A stretch of 64,000 nt of DNA from Kordiimonas sediminis (GTDB taxonomy: Bacteria > Pseudomonadota > Alphaproteobacteria > Sphingomonadales > Kordiimonadaceae). How positions within the stretch are numbered: the first letter of the stretch is position 1; each line of letters opens with the position of its first letter. The stretch covers positions 1,647,893 to 1,711,892 of the forward strand of contig NZ_BNCI01000001.1 in NCBI RefSeq assembly GCF_014656395.1, in the 5' to 3' direction. Below, piece after piece: positions 16,154 through 26,654 of the stretch. Below the pieces are notes generated by a model, which was not told the origin of the DNA, did no database searches, and saw nothing but the letters and a program-made list of their open reading frames with translations. The position numbers and the translations under genes are program-made.

Positions 16154-19100
16154 TTATTCAGCAGCAGACGGAGACTTCCTGCCTGTAAACATCTCAACTA
16201 TTTTCCTCTTTAGGCCCGCGAACAGTTTGCCAATATCAAGACCAATTGCAAACAGGGATGGCACCATGAACAGGGTGACAAAGAAGGCAATCAAGACACC
16301 TGATGCCAAGGCAACGACAATCGGCTGCAGGAAGGCGGCCTGAATTGACCGTTCCATCATCATTGGCACAAGCCCAACAAATGTGGTTACCGAGGTCAAC
16401 AGAATAGGGCGGAAACGGGCCACGCCTGCTTCGACGATAGCTGTCATCGGATCCATGCCGCGTTCTCGGAGCTTGTTACAGTAATCAACCAGAACAAGGT
16501 TGTCGTTTACAACAACCCCCGCTGCTGCTGCGATACCAAAGTAGCTAAAGATTGCCATCGTCATGTCGGTGACAAAGTGGCCGTAGATAGCGCCGACAAA
16601 GGCATAAGGCATTGCAACCATGATGGCAATTGGCTGCCAGTAACTTCTGAAAGCAATCGCAAGCAGAGTGTACATCAGGAAGAATGCTGTGACGTACAGA
16701 GATAGAACATCCTGAACGAAACGTGCTTCACCCTCTGATTGGCCAATCGGGTCAGTAGTCACGCCTGGATATTTTTTCTTCCAGGAAGGATAGAAGTTTT
16801 CTTCCAGATCCTTTGTGATTTCTGACCGGGTGTTATCTTTCATATCCGCACTAACACGTGCCGCACGGTTAAAGTTCCAGCGGCGTATGCCTTTAATACC
16901 AGGGGCAAACTCCAGGTCAGCAACGGCTTTCAGCGGAACTTCACGGCCATCAAGTGTACGAATCCGCATTTCGTTCAGGCTTTCCAGATTTCGCCGCGTT
17001 TCTTTAGGGTAGCGTACAAAAACCTTCACAGACTGACCTTGTCTTGGAATGCGCTGTACCTCCTCGCCGTAATAGGCTTGGCGAACCTGCCGCGTAACTT
17101 CTGACATTGTTAGTCCGAGCTTCTCTGCACCAGGTTTCAGATTGATGCGCATCTCCTGTGATCCGCTTTCAAGGTTGTTGCGAACATCATAGAGATTTTC
17201 ATAGGTTCTAAGCTGTTCTTCCAACTCTTGCACCGCAGAACGGAGTGTATCTAGATCAGGGTGACGGACTGACAGCTCAAAGCCCGGGCTGCTGTTACCG
17301 TTTTTATACTGAACAGAGACAGCTTTCGCGTCAGGAATATCGCCAATCAATTCCCGCAACCGGATAGAGGCATCTTTCGCGCTCATGTCACGGACTTCTG
17401 GTGGGGCCAGTTTCACAATCGCAATAACGCTGTCACGACGGGAACGGGTGTACCAATTCTCAATCAGTTTGCCTTCACCATCAGTTCTTGCGTCAACCTC
17501 ATCAACCAGCTTTTTCTCTGCCGTTTGAAGCTGTGCAAGAATTTCAAGCGCACGGTTATAGGATGTGCCTTCTTCAAGGGTAACATCAACGGTGATCTGG
17601 TCACTTTCGATTTCGGGCATAAAGTCTTTTTTGACATAGCCAATCGAGAACATGCCCATGCCAATGACAAAGACCACAATGAAGATAGCGAACGTTAAAT
17701 AACGATTCTTTACTGCCCAGCTTCCCAAGCGACGATAATGGCGCTGTGCAAAGTTGGTGATACTGTCTGCAATTGACTTCTGGAACCGTCCGAATGCGCC
17801 CAGTTTTTCACGAGGCTTCATATTCGCCAGGTGTGCCGGCAAAATCAAAAGCGATTCCACAAGTGAGAAGATCAGTGCAGTGACAACCACCCACGTGATG
17901 TGACGCGTAAATTCAGACGTGCCGCCATCATCAATGAAAATCCACGGCAGGAATGCAATGATTGTGGTCAATACCGCAAAGATAACTGGTTTGGCCACCA
18001 TCTGGGTACCAAAGACAGACGCAGTAATCCCGCCACCGGTTTTTTGTGCTTCTGAGTGAATACTTTCGCCGACCACAATGGCGTCATCCACCACAATCCC
18101 CAAAACAAGGAGGAAGGCAAAGGTTGAAAGCATGTTGATCGATACGCCAAGTGCAGGAAGAAGAATGAAGGCCCCAGCATAAGCAGTAGCGATACCAACC
18201 GCAACCCACAAGGCAACCTTAGGACGCAGTGTCAGCATCAGGATAATCAACACAAGTACGAGACCTGAGCCAGCGGCTGAGCCAATGGTGTTCATCCGGC
18301 TTTCAAAGGCTTCATTATCATCGGTCCACAAAGTAAGGGTGGTGCCTTCTGGAAGGGATGCTTTTCTTTCATCAATCCATTCGCGGACGGCCCGTGATGC
18401 GGTTACAATATCCATAGTTTCAGATGTTTGAATCTGCAGCAGGATAGCAGGGACACCGTTTAGCGTTGCCAGAATTTCAGTGTCTTCAAAACCATCAACA
18501 ACAGTTGCCACATCGCCAACACGGATGGTTGCACCGTCCTCGGTCTGACGCAGGATGATGCCGGCAAAGTCTTTTTCAGTGTCTGCAAGCTTCCGTGCAG
18601 TAATGGAAAAACTACCTGCTTCTGTGCGGATGGAGCCGGCGGAACGGTTCAGAGAATTATTGCGAATTGCCTGCGCAACTTCATCGAATGTCAGGTTATA
18701 CCGGCGCAGTTGGCTTTCACTGATTTCAATGGAGACTTCTTCGTCACGAACGCCGAACAAGTCAATGATGGAAACACCCGGCAGTCGGGTGGCTTCGCGG
18801 CGCAGTTCTTCGGCCAGATATCGGAGGTTTTTCTCGCCGATATCACCGCTGACGGCGATACGCATAAACTCGTTACGGTTCACAAATTGGCGAACGATCG
18901 GTGGTTCGATATCGCGTGGCAGACTGGAGATGGAATCAACCCGGATTTTCACGTCATTCATGAATTGTGAAAAGTCCGCGCTACCGGTCGCCAGAATAAC
19001 AACGGTGCCGCTGCCTTCATTGGCGAAAGACCGTACCCAGTCAATATTATCAAGGTCACGAACTGATTCTTCAATTCGTTCGACAATCTGTTGCTCTACA

Positions 19101-19276
19101 TCTTGCGGGCTGGCACCGGGCCAGACAACGTTGATTTCAAGCCCGGGAAAGCGAACCTGTGGTTCCATTTCCCGTTCCATGGAAAAGAAGGAGATAGTAC
19201 CAGCAAGGAAGATACCAATCATCAAGAGGTTGGCGGCAACAGAATTGCGTGCCCACCATTCAATAATCTTATTCAT
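16154..19276 (-). CDS. RND efflux pump inner-membrane transporter (AcrB/HAE1 type)
   Basis: A 1040-residue proton-driven efflux transporter. The N-terminal helix region is followed by the porter domain PN1 pattern (PGLEINVVWPGASPQDVEQQI), then the first transmembrane block with VVDDAIVVGESIHSE, which is the TM4 aspartate pair region of the family. A second periplasmic half and a second block (AAAAGVVVNDNLVLVDYC) follow. Length is normal. It follows its adaptor gene by 11 bases. No outer membrane factor is encoded nearby, so a shared TolC-like channel is likely. The substrate (drugs, lipids, solvents) cannot be deduced. Confidence 0.93.
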   Translation of the reverse strand: MNKIIEWWARNSVAANLLMIGIFLAGTISFFSMEREMEPQVRFPGLEINVVWPGASPQDVEQQIVERIEESVRDLDNIDWVRSFANEGSGTVVILATGSADFSQFMNDVKIRVDSISSLPRDIEPPIVRQFVNRNEFMRIAVSGDIGEKNLRYLAEELRREATRLPGVSIIDLFGVRDEEVSIEISESQLRRYNLTFDEVAQAIRNNSLNRSAGSIRTEAGSFSITARKLADTEKDFAGIILRQTEDGATIRVGDVATVVDGFEDTEILATLNGVPAILLQIQTSETMDIVTASRAVREWIDERKASLPEGTTLTLWTDDNEAFESRMNTIGSAAGSGLVLVLIILMLTLRPKVALWVAVGIATAYAGAFILLPALGVSINMLSTFAFLLVLGIVVDDAIVVGESIHSEAQKTGGGITASVFGTQMVAKPVIFAVLTTIIAFLPWIFIDDGGTSEFTRHITWVVVTALIFSLVESLLILPAHLANMKPREKLGAFGRFQKSIADSITNFAQRHYRRLGSWAVKNRYLTFAIFIVVFVIGMGMFSIGYVKKDFMPEIESDQITVDVTLEEGTSYNRALEILAQLQTAEKKLVDEVDARTDGEGKLIENWYTRSRRDSVIAIVKLAPPEVRDMSAKDASIRLRELIGDIPDAKAVSVQYKNGNSSPGFELSVRHPDLDTLRSAVQELEEQLRTYENLYDVRNNLESGSQEMRINLKPGAEKLGLTMSEVTRQVRQAYYGEEVQRIPRQGQSVKVFVRYPKETRRNLESLNEMRIRTLDGREVPLKAVADLEFAPGIKGIRRWNFNRAARVSADMKDNTRSEITKDLEENFYPSWKKKYPGVTTDPIGQSEGEARFVQDVLSLYVTAFFLMYTLLAIAFRSYWQPIAIMVAMPYAFVGAIYGHFVTDMTMAIFSYFGIAAAAGVVVNDNLVLVDYCNKLRERGMDPMTAIVEAGVARFRPILLTSVTTFVGLVPMMMERSIQAAFLQPIVVALASGVLIAFFVTLFMVPSLFAIGLDIGKLFAGLKRKIVEMFTGRKSPSAAE

Positions 19277-19287
19277 GATCTATCCCC

Positions 19288-20490
19288 TTACTGACTGGAA
19301 GCAGGAGCAGAGGTGCTATCGGCTTTTGCGTTTCGCGTAATAGCCGTTGCTTCCATGCCGTTATAGGCTGTGCGAACTGGCGAGGTTACAACCTTTTCAC
19401 CAGCTTCTACACCGCTGGACACATAAATGTGCGTGTCAGATGTATATATAATATCCACAGTACGAATGTGCAGAATATCGTCTTCAATGACATATACCTG
19501 ATCGTCACCCCGCAGTGCATCCCGCGGCATGATCAGGGCGTTCTGAGCGTTCACACCTTCGATGTTAGCAGAGACAAACATACCAACAGCAAGTGGCATG
19601 CCGTCTTCATCGGCACCAGCGCCGTATGGGTCGTTCACTTCTGCAACCGCATAGAAAAGGCGTGTTTGCTTATCAACAGCGGCGTGGGTGCGAACAATTT
19701 TGCCAGACCATGTATGAATATCTCCGCCTACAGTAGCGGTAAGAGTTACGTTCGGCGCAGGCTTGTTGGCACTGGCATTAAAGCCAATTGGCATATTCAG
19801 TTCAGCAAGCTGCTTGTCTGTCAGTGGAAGTTTAATTTCGACTGTGTTTGTCGCAAATACGCTGCCTAGCTTCGTGCCTGCATTTACGTATTGTCCAAGA
19901 CCAACTTCGCGGGACAAGACACGCCCGGGGAAAGGAACAGAGATCTTCGTCCGTTCCATATTCAGGCGGGCTTCAGACAGATCTGCTTGTGCGGCGCGCA
20001 GTTTTGCCTGCGCCTCAGCTACTTGTGGCTTATTGAGGGCAAGCGGCGTTGGTTCGCCTTCGTGAACCCAGTCTTTCCATTGCTGTGCCTTGATTTTTGC
20101 ATCAGCCAGTTCCTGTTCTAGGCGGACCTCTGCTTCTGCAACACGCGCTTCAGCGCGGGTAAATGCCAGTCTATAGTCGGCATCATCGATTTCAATTAAC
20201 ATTTGATTGGGGGAAAATTCACCACCGGCAGCAAAACTTTCAGAGACATTAACGATACGTCCAGAGACCTGGGGTATCAGATCAATCTGGGTCTTTGCCT
20301 TTACTTCCCCTTGCGTGGTAACGGCAAGCGTCACGGTGTCAGAACGCACATCATCAACATACAGCGATGTCGGGCGCGGTGGTTCATTTACTTTTTCGGG
20401 GGCTTCTTTGGCTTCCGCCATCGCCATGACAGCAATAATTCCACCTGCAATCACAGCCACTGGTGCTACCAGCTTGACAATCTTATTCAT
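19288..20490 (-). CDS. RND periplasmic adaptor (membrane fusion protein)
   Basis: 400 residues with an N-terminal membrane anchor (APVAVIAGGIIAVMAMA), a first barrel/lipoyl half around LIPQVSGRIVNVSESFAAGGEF, a coiled-coil hairpin at about 105-175 (RAEARVAEAEVRLEQELADA, AEAQAKLRAAQADLSEARL) and the returning lipoyl motif ISVPFPGRVLSREVGLGQYV. It links the RND pump to an outer membrane channel. GAGGAA precedes the start; it is the first gene of the adaptor-pump operon and is divergent from the ABC exporter operon. Confidence 0.92.
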   Translation of the reverse strand: MNKIVKLVAPVAVIAGGIIAVMAMAEAKEAPEKVNEPPRPTSLYVDDVRSDTVTLAVTTQGEVKAKTQIDLIPQVSGRIVNVSESFAAGGEFSPNQMLIEIDDADYRLAFTRAEARVAEAEVRLEQELADAKIKAQQWKDWVHEGEPTPLALNKPQVAEAQAKLRAAQADLSEARLNMERTKISVPFPGRVLSREVGLGQYVNAGTKLGSVFATNTVEIKLPLTDKQLAELNMPIGFNASANKPAPNVTLTATVGGDIHTWSGKIVRTHAAVDKQTRLFYAVAEVNDPYGAGADEDGMPLAVGMFVSANIEGVNAQNALIMPRDALRGDDQVYVIEDDILHIRTVDIIYTSDTHIYVSSGVEAGEKVVTSPVRTAYNGMEATAITRNAKADSTSAPASSQ

Positions 20491-20687
20491 TTTTTCCTCG
20501 CTTTGTTATGTGCAGCTTTTTCGCCACTTTTTTTATAACTTCCTACATATAGGAGCCTTATGTCCATTTGTCATCACTTTTTTCTCGCAAGAGGCGAGGT
20601 TTCTTCATGGACAACAGCTGGGTCGCGTGTAAGTATTTCTGTCTATAGTCTTAGTACAGATGCCCGAACGCAAACATGGAACTGTAG
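20491..20687. promoter_or_regulatory. divergent promoter region of two efflux operons
   Basis: 197 bases between the minus-strand adaptor gene and the plus-strand ABC gene. It must hold both promoters. It is T-rich, with a small inverted repeat CTCGC-AAGAG-GCGAG at 20583-20597. I could not assign promoter boxes with confidence. Confidence 0.4.
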
Positions 20688-21401
20688 ATGATGCGCACTG
20701 ACCCTTGTTTTGAAGTTGTTGATTTAACAAAAGTTTACGGCGAGGGCGAAGCGGAAGTGCGTGCCCTCCGGGGCGTATCTTTGACAATATATTCGGGTGA
20801 AAATATCGTTCTTCTTGGGCCGTCCGGTAGCGGCAAATCAACATTACTAAATATTCTGGGGGGCTTGGACAGTGCGACCAGCGGGGCGGTGTTTTTTGAA
20901 GGGCGCAACCTGACTGAGATGACAGATTCGGAACTGACCCAGTTCAGGCGCGACCATATAGGATTTGTGTTTCAAAATTATAATCTGATGCCGGGGTTGA
21001 CGGCCGAGGAAAATGTCGAGCTGGTTACGGAAATTGCAAAAAACCCGCTGCCCGCCAAAGAGGCACTGGACATGGTTGGGCTTTCGGCGCGAACCGATCA
21101 TTTTCCGTCACAGCTTTCAGGCGGGGAGCAGCAGCGGGTAGCAATCGCACGGGCAATCGCGAAACGACCACAGGTACTTTTTTGTGATGAACCAACAGGT
21201 GCACTGGACAGCCAGACAAGCCATCTGGTTTTGAAGGCACTTGACCGGGTTACCAAGGAATTGGGTGCAACAACCTTGATGGTGACCCACCACCGGGGGA
21301 TTGCGCCGATGGCGGACCGTGTTATCCGCTTTAAAGACGGCAATATCGACCAGATAGAGGTCAATGAAAATCCCGTTTCGCCAGAGGAAGTGGTTTTGTG
21401 A
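20688..21401 (+). CDS. ABC transporter ATPase (MacB/LolD type)
   Basis: 237 residues, cytoplasmic ATP-binding subunit. Walker [10 protein letters not shown] at about 44-52, Q loop [18 protein letters not shown], signature [14 protein letters not shown], Walker [13 protein letters not shown] and the switch histidine in MVTHH. The spacing and the EEN/ALD patterns are those of the LolD/MacB group, which works with FtsX-like permeases rather than six-helix exporters. It overlaps the permease start by 4 bases (GTGA). Confidence 0.93.
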   Translation: MMRTDPCFEVVDLTKVYGEGEAEVRALRGVSLTIYSGENIVLLGPSGSGKSTLLNILGGLDSATSGAVFFEGRNLTEMTDSELTQFRRDHIGFVFQNYNLMPGLTAEENVELVTEIAKNPLPAKEALDMVGLSARTDHFPSQLSGGEQQRVAIARAIAKRPQVLFCDEPTGALDSQTSHLVLKALDRVTKELGATTLMVTHHRGIAPMADRVIRFKDGNIDQIEVNENPVSPEEVVL

Positions 21402-23797
21402 TTCTCAGACGCCACATATTTGAACGGATACTTGGGCTGTTTCGGCCCCTTGACCGGAAGCTGTTTCGCGGTGTTCGCGGCCTTGGTGCACAAGTGATTG
21501 CCGTATCCGTTGTTGTTGCGTGTGGTGTAACCTTATTTATCACAATGAACGGTACGGTCACGTCCCTGAGTACTACGCGGGATACTTATTATGACCGCTA
21601 TAATATGGCGCATATCTGGGCCCCGGTAAAAAGGGCGCCGATGGTACTGCGCGATCAGATTTCAGATATCCCCGGGGTGCGCCGGGCCCGCGGCAGGATT
21701 AGCGCAGGGGCCCTGGTTGATATGCCCGGGGAGCCTGCACCGGTGCGGGGTAAGGTGCTATCAATACCCGATGGGCGCATGCCAGATGTGAACACACTCT
21801 ACCTGAAACGGGGCACGCTGCCGCGCAAAGGACGGGAAGAAGTTATTCTCCTCGACAGTTTTGTACAGGCGCACAAGCTGCAGCTTGGTGATACAATTCC
21901 GGTCACCCTTTATGGCGCAAAACGATTCTTACGGATCGTCGGCGTGGCGCTTTCGCCAGAATTTGTCTATTCAATTCCGCCGGGAGAGCTTGTTCCAGAT
22001 CCGAAACGGAATGCGGTAATGTGGATGGGTTATGATGCGCTGGCTCATGCCTATAACATGGACGGTGCGTTTAACGAGATTGTTCTGCTGACTGAACGGG
22101 GAGCCAGTGAACAGGATATCATGCGCAGAATTGATATTTTGCTGGAACCATATGGTGGTATTGGCTCTTATTCCCGAGATAATCACATATCCGATGAATT
22201 TATCAAAAGTGAACTGACACAGCTCTCTGTGGTGGGAAGCATTATCCCGCCAATATTCCTTGGTGTTGCGGCTTTTCTGCTGAATATCATCATTACCCGC
22301 ATTGTTGAGGACGAACGGGAGCAGATTGGTCTTTTGAAAGCATTTGGATACACACAGACGCAGATCGCGATGCACTATCTTAAATTTGCTCTGATCATCA
22401 TTTCTATCGGTGTCTTTCTGGGCTGGGCAGGCGGGGAGCGTATGGGGCGTGGCACCGCTAACATGTATCAGGAATTCTATCATTTCCCGCTGCTGATTTT
22501 TAATCCGGGTATCGGAATATTTATCGAAGCAACCCTTTTTGCCCTGCTTGCGGGTGTTCTTGGGGTTTTTCTGGCAGTGCGCAAGATTATTGGCCTGCGC
22601 CCGGCAGTTGCCATGTCACCGCCACCACCGACAGATTATTCCGGGGTTGTTAGTTTTGGCGGAAAGCTGAAATGGATGGACCAGACCCTGCGCCTTATCG
22701 TGCGGCACATCCTGCGTTGGCCGCTGCGGGCGGCATTAACGTGTTTGGGGATTTCCATGGGTATGGCCTTGATGATTGGTGCCCGCGGCAATGTTGATGC
22801 CCTTGATAAAATGATGATGTTGAATTTTGAACAGGTTAGCCGGCAGGACCTGACAGTATCCTTCACGGAAACGCAGGACCGGTCGATCGTCAATGAAATG
22901 GGGCATATCGACGGTGTTTTGGCGGTTGAGCCGTTTTTGTCTGTGCCTGTTACCCTGAAAAACAAGCACCATATCCGCCATAAGGCAATTACAGGGGTGG
23001 TGTTGAATGCGCAGCAAAACCTTCTTCTGGACCGACAGGAAAGACAAATCAACCCGCCTGCTGACGGACTTGTGATGGAAGAATTACTGGCTGAGGCGCT
23101 GGACGTGAAAGCCGGTGACACCGTCACCGTCAAAGTGAAAACTGGCAATCGGCCTGAGCTGGAAGTACCGGTTCTACGCATCATCAAAACATACCTTGGA
23201 ACACCGGTTTACATGGAGATGCATAGCTTGCATTCCTATTTAAGGAACGGTGAAGAGATATCCGGGGTCTATTTGACGATCGACGAATCAAAAGAAGATG
23301 CGATCTTTAAAGAATTGAAGGATATGCCAGGTGTGTTGGGGGTGAATTCTAATAACGATACATATCGTGCCATGCGGAAAACCATGGATCAGGCAATCGG
23401 TACGATGCTTGTGTTGAATTCAACCTTTGCCAGCTTGATTGCGATTGGTGTGGTTTATTCCAGTGCCAGAATATCTTTCTTTGAAAGACAACGTGAAATT
23501 GCCAGTCTGCGCGTGCTTGGGTTCACTCTGACTGAGGTTAATATGGTTCTATTGGGCGAGCTGGCGATCTTGACCGTTTTCGCATTGCCTCTCGGTGTTG
23601 GGCTCGGACGGTTACTTGCACAGACGATGGCCCATGAAATGAGTTCCGAGTTGTTTAGAATGCCCAGTGTAGTCGAGCTGTCCACGCTTGGCAGTGCGGC
23701 GGCTATAATATTGATTGCCTCAATCTTGTCAGCCGCACTGATGTCAAGGCGTGTAGCAAAACTGGATATGATTATCGCACTGAAAACAAAGGAATAA
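21398..23797 (+). CDS. FtsX-like ABC permease (duplicated MacB/LolC-type)
   Basis: 799 residues with two FtsX repeats. After an N-terminal helix ([18 protein letters not shown]) there is a large periplasmic domain. It is followed by three helices with the FtsX motif [18 protein letters not shown], then a second helix-periplasm-three-helix unit ending with [18 protein letters not shown] and a final helix pair. This duplicated layout is common in macrolide/lipid-type ABC permeases. It starts with GTG in the stop of the ATPase gene and is followed 10 bases later by the adaptor gene. The substrate is unknown; candidates are lipoproteins, lipids, peptides or drugs. Confidence 0.9.
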   Translation: MILRRHIFERILGLFRPLDRKLFRGVRGLGAQVIAVSVVVACGVTLFITMNGTVTSLSTTRDTYYDRYNMAHIWAPVKRAPMVLRDQISDIPGVRRARGRISAGALVDMPGEPAPVRGKVLSIPDGRMPDVNTLYLKRGTLPRKGREEVILLDSFVQAHKLQLGDTIPVTLYGAKRFLRIVGVALSPEFVYSIPPGELVPDPKRNAVMWMGYDALAHAYNMDGAFNEIVLLTERGASEQDIMRRIDILLEPYGGIGSYSRDNHISDEFIKSELTQLSVVGSIIPPIFLGVAAFLLNIIITRIVEDEREQIGLLKAFGYTQTQIAMHYLKFALIIISIGVFLGWAGGERMGRGTANMYQEFYHFPLLIFNPGIGIFIEATLFALLAGVLGVFLAVRKIIGLRPAVAMSPPPPTDYSGVVSFGGKLKWMDQTLRLIVRHILRWPLRAALTCLGISMGMALMIGARGNVDALDKMMMLNFEQVSRQDLTVSFTETQDRSIVNEMGHIDGVLAVEPFLSVPVTLKNKHHIRHKAITGVVLNAQQNLLLDRQERQINPPADGLVMEELLAEALDVKAGDTVTVKVKTGNRPELEVPVLRIIKTYLGTPVYMEMHSLHSYLRNGEEISGVYLTIDESKEDAIFKELKDMPGVLGVNSNNDTYRAMRKTMDQAIGTMLVLNSTFASLIAIGVVYSSARISFFERQREIASLRVLGFTLTEVNMVLLGELAILTVFALPLGVGLGRLLAQTMAHEMSSELFRMPSVVELSTLGSAAAIILIASILSAALMSRRVAKLDMIIALKTKE

Positions 23798-23807
23798 GGA
23801 GCGATCA

Positions 23808-25025
23808 GTGACCAAAATTAAAGCGAGGACAATTGTTTTCGGGGGCATGGCTTTACTAGTGGCCGGGTTTTTTATCTTTGCCTTTATTCCCAAACCGTTA
23901 CCAGTAGATATGGGCAGTGTCGACCGGGGTGATTTGACCGTTCATACAAGTGACGATGGCCGCACGCAGGTACGGGAATTGTATGTTGTATATGCACCTG
24001 TCGCAGGAAGGCTCCTGCGAATTCAGGGCGAAGAGGGTGACCCTGTCATCGCGGGAGAGACTGTCATTGCGACAATGCGGCCGTCTGGTCCAGGGTTTCT
24101 TGACGAAAGACGCTCCAAGGAGGCAGAAGCAGCGGTCGCAGCCGCAGAAGCTGCGCTCGCATTAGCGCAGTCAGATGTAAAGCGTGCCCAGGCAGAGGTG
24201 GATTTTGCCAAGGCCGAAATCAAACGCACACGGGAGTTAGTCGCTAATAAAGTATCCAGCCCTGCAATGCTTGACCGTGCAGAACTTGGGTTACGCACGT
24301 CGGAAGCACAGCTTGATACGGCACAGTCTGCTGTGCGTGTACGCCGGGCAGATCTTGAAGTTGCCAGGGCTGCACTGATTGCGCCGGGCAACGAAGACGG
24401 TACCGGCCCCGGTCTCATTGAAATCAAGTCCCCGATCTCTGGACGGATTATGAAATTGGTGCACGAAAGCGAAGGTGTAGTGCTGGCGGGTACGCCGCTA
24501 CTTGAACTGGGTGATCCTGCAGAGCTGGAAATCATTGCTGACTTTTTATCGCACGAAGCGGTGAAAGTGAAAAAAGGCGCCAGAGTAGAGATTGATGGTT
24601 GGGGTGGGGCGCCGCTGGAAGGTTTTGTCCGCCTTGTGGAGCCCAAAGGTTTTACCAAGGTTTCTGCACTTGGGATTGAGGAGCAGCGCGTCAATATTAT
24701 CATTGATTTTGCCCCTGGCGTGCTTGCTGCCCATCCAGAGATTGGTCACGGTTTCCGAGTCGAACCCCGCATTGTTATTTCAGAAGGGAAAGATGTTCTT
24801 CGGATACCTACTAGTGCCTTGTTTATGGATAATCGTGTCTGGTCGGTTTTTCAGGTGATCGGTGGTGTTGCGACAATAACCCCCGTTGAGATTGGCCGCA
24901 TGAATACCGACCATGCTGAGGTAATTTCAGGCCTCTCAGAAGGAGATTTAGTTATTTTATATCCTTCTGATTCTGTCCACGAAGGGATAAAAGTTGAAAG
25001 CCGTAAAAAGTTTTTTCGGGTGTGA
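23808..25025 (+). CDS. HlyD-family periplasmic adaptor of the ABC exporter
   Basis: 405 residues with an N-terminal membrane anchor (IVFGGMALLVAGFFIFAFIP). The first half-lipoyl motif is VVYAPVAGRLLRIQGEEGDPV, followed by a long alanine-rich coiled coil at about 100-190 (KEAEAAVAAAEAALALAQSD and on). The second half-lipoyl motif is IEIKSPISGRIMKLVHESEGVV, then a beta barrel. AAGGAG precedes its GTG start. With the two preceding genes it forms a MacA-MacB-like tripartite exporter lacking its own outer membrane channel. Confidence 0.9.
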   Translation: MTKIKARTIVFGGMALLVAGFFIFAFIPKPLPVDMGSVDRGDLTVHTSDDGRTQVRELYVVYAPVAGRLLRIQGEEGDPVIAGETVIATMRPSGPGFLDERRSKEAEAAVAAAEAALALAQSDVKRAQAEVDFAKAEIKRTRELVANKVSSPAMLDRAELGLRTSEAQLDTAQSAVRVRRADLEVARAALIAPGNEDGTGPGLIEIKSPISGRIMKLVHESEGVVLAGTPLLELGDPAELEIIADFLSHEAVKVKKGARVEIDGWGGAPLEGFVRLVEPKGFTKVSALGIEEQRVNIIIDFAPGVLAAHPEIGHGFRVEPRIVISEGKDVLRIPTSALFMDNRVWSVFQVIGGVATITPVEIGRMNTDHAEVISGLSEGDLVILYPSDSVHEGIKVESRKKFFRV

Positions 25026-25096
25026 GGGTTTTTTAAGTATTTCTACACTATGTGATGTTTATAATGGTCAGTAAGACAATGCAGTAGTGTCACGTT

Positions 25097-26641
25097 ATGT
25101 TTGAAGAACAACCTCGGAATATCTCCGCGCCTAGCTCGCACGACATTTTAAACGATTTGCTCGTGGCCGTAATAGTGTGTACGGAACAGGAGATAGTATA
25201 TTATAATCAAAGCTTTAAAGATTTCACGGCTATTGGTGGTAAGCAGGTGCCGCTGTCTCTTGAAGATCTCTATAAAAGTGTTGTTCCAGAAGATTTGGCC
25301 TTGGTGGAAACCTTCAGGAAGAAGGTTTTTTCCGATGGACAATTTCCAGACAAAATCGAGTTTCGCATCCAGCCATCTTCAGCTGAGATCAAATGGTGCA
25401 AACTGTCCCTGAATAAGCTTGATGGGGAGCAGGGGCAGGAGAAACAGGCTACCCTTATTCTGGAAGATATCACCCGCGAGAAAACCGCAACGGGTGAGCA
25501 GGCCTGGACAGATAATCTCTTTAAAACCGTGTTTCGGATATCACAGGATTTTATGATTCTGTCACGGCTCCCTGCAACAGATATTGTCAGCGTGAATCCA
25601 ACGTTTCTGAATTTGTTTGGACTGCGCCGTGATCAGGTGATTGGCAAGGCTACCCATGAACTTGGTGTATGGGCGGAGCCAATGCTGGTACAACGCTTCA
25701 TCGAAGAACTGAAGATGAGCAGTTTCATATCCGATGTACCGGCGTCAGTCAGGGTACGGGGCGGTGTCATGCGGCATATAAACCTGTCTGCTCAAAAGCT
25801 CGAGCAGGGAGGCGATGAGTATCTTCTGCTGATTGGTCGTGACATCACGGATGAACTTACACAGGCGCAGGAGTTGAAGCGTAGCAGAGATTCGGCAGAC
25901 CTTGCAAATCGGGCGAAGTCCGAGTTTCTGGCGAATATGAGCCACGAACTGCGTACACCGCTGAATGCAATTTTGGGTTTTGCTGAAATTTTACGGGATG
26001 AGATTTTTGGCCCGATAGGCAGTGATAGATACAAGGATTACGCAAGCGACATTTATAATTCCGGGAGTCATTTGCTGGAAATCATCAATGATATTCTGGA
26101 TCTTTCAAAGGTCGAAGCAGGGCGCATGGATACGCAAATCCGCTGGATTGAGCCACAGGAAGCGATTGAAAGTTGCCTTTCTTTCATTCATCAGCGGGCG
26201 CTGCAGGGCGGACTGGTTCTGACGTCTGATATAGATGAAGATATGGAACTTGAAGCCGATGAAAGGCTGTTTAAGCAGATTTGTCTGAACTTGATGTCCA
26301 ATGCTGTGAAATTCACCGAGCCGGGTGGAGAGGTTTCTGTCAGATTAAAACCGTCGGCTAGCGGCGGTGCCATTCTTTGTGTGCAGGATACGGGGATCGG
26401 TATGACCCCTGAAGAGCTTAAAATCGCAAAGAGGCCATTTGGGCAAATTGATAATGCATTGTCCCGGTCACAGGAAGGGTCGGGTCTTGGCCTGCCGCTG
26501 GTTAGTTCTTTTGCGGAGCGCCTGAAAGCCACGTTTGTAATTGACAGTACCCCAGGGCAAGGCACCAGGGTTAGTATCATGTTCCCGCCTGATAAGGTAC
26601 GTGCACCTCAGGGTAGCACAAACGAAAGTGACGAAATCTGA
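25097..26641 (+). CDS. orphan PAS-domain sensor histidine kinase (PleC/DivJ/PdhS-like)
   Basis: 514 residues without membrane segments, so cytosolic. Two PAS-like domains at about 18-130 and 140-255, HisKA with the phospho-acceptor His283 in SHELRTPLNAILGF, then the ATPase with the N box (LNLMSNAVKF), G1 box DTGIGM and G2 box GSGLGLPLV. The HisKA stretch with FGPIGSDRYKDYA and SGSHLLEIINDILDLSKVEAG is typical of the PleC/DivJ/PdhS group that acts on DivK/PleD in alphaproteobacteria. No response regulator lies nearby. It follows the ABC exporter by 71 bases, with no terminator visible, so it may be co-transcribed. Confidence 0.88.
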   Translation: MFEEQPRNISAPSSHDILNDLLVAVIVCTEQEIVYYNQSFKDFTAIGGKQVPLSLEDLYKSVVPEDLALVETFRKKVFSDGQFPDKIEFRIQPSSAEIKWCKLSLNKLDGEQGQEKQATLILEDITREKTATGEQAWTDNLFKTVFRISQDFMILSRLPATDIVSVNPTFLNLFGLRRDQVIGKATHELGVWAEPMLVQRFIEELKMSSFISDVPASVRVRGGVMRHINLSAQKLEQGGDEYLLLIGRDITDELTQAQELKRSRDSADLANRAKSEFLANMSHELRTPLNAILGFAEILRDEIFGPIGSDRYKDYASDIYNSGSHLLEIINDILDLSKVEAGRMDTQIRWIEPQEAIESCLSFIHQRALQGGLVLTSDIDEDMELEADERLFKQICLNLMSNAVKFTEPGGEVSVRLKPSASGGAILCVQDTGIGMTPEELKIAKRPFGQIDNALSRSQEGSGLGLPLVSSFAERLKATFVIDSTPGQGTRVSIMFPPDKVRAPQGSTNESDEI

Positions 26642-26654
26642 CGCAGTTGGGGCG

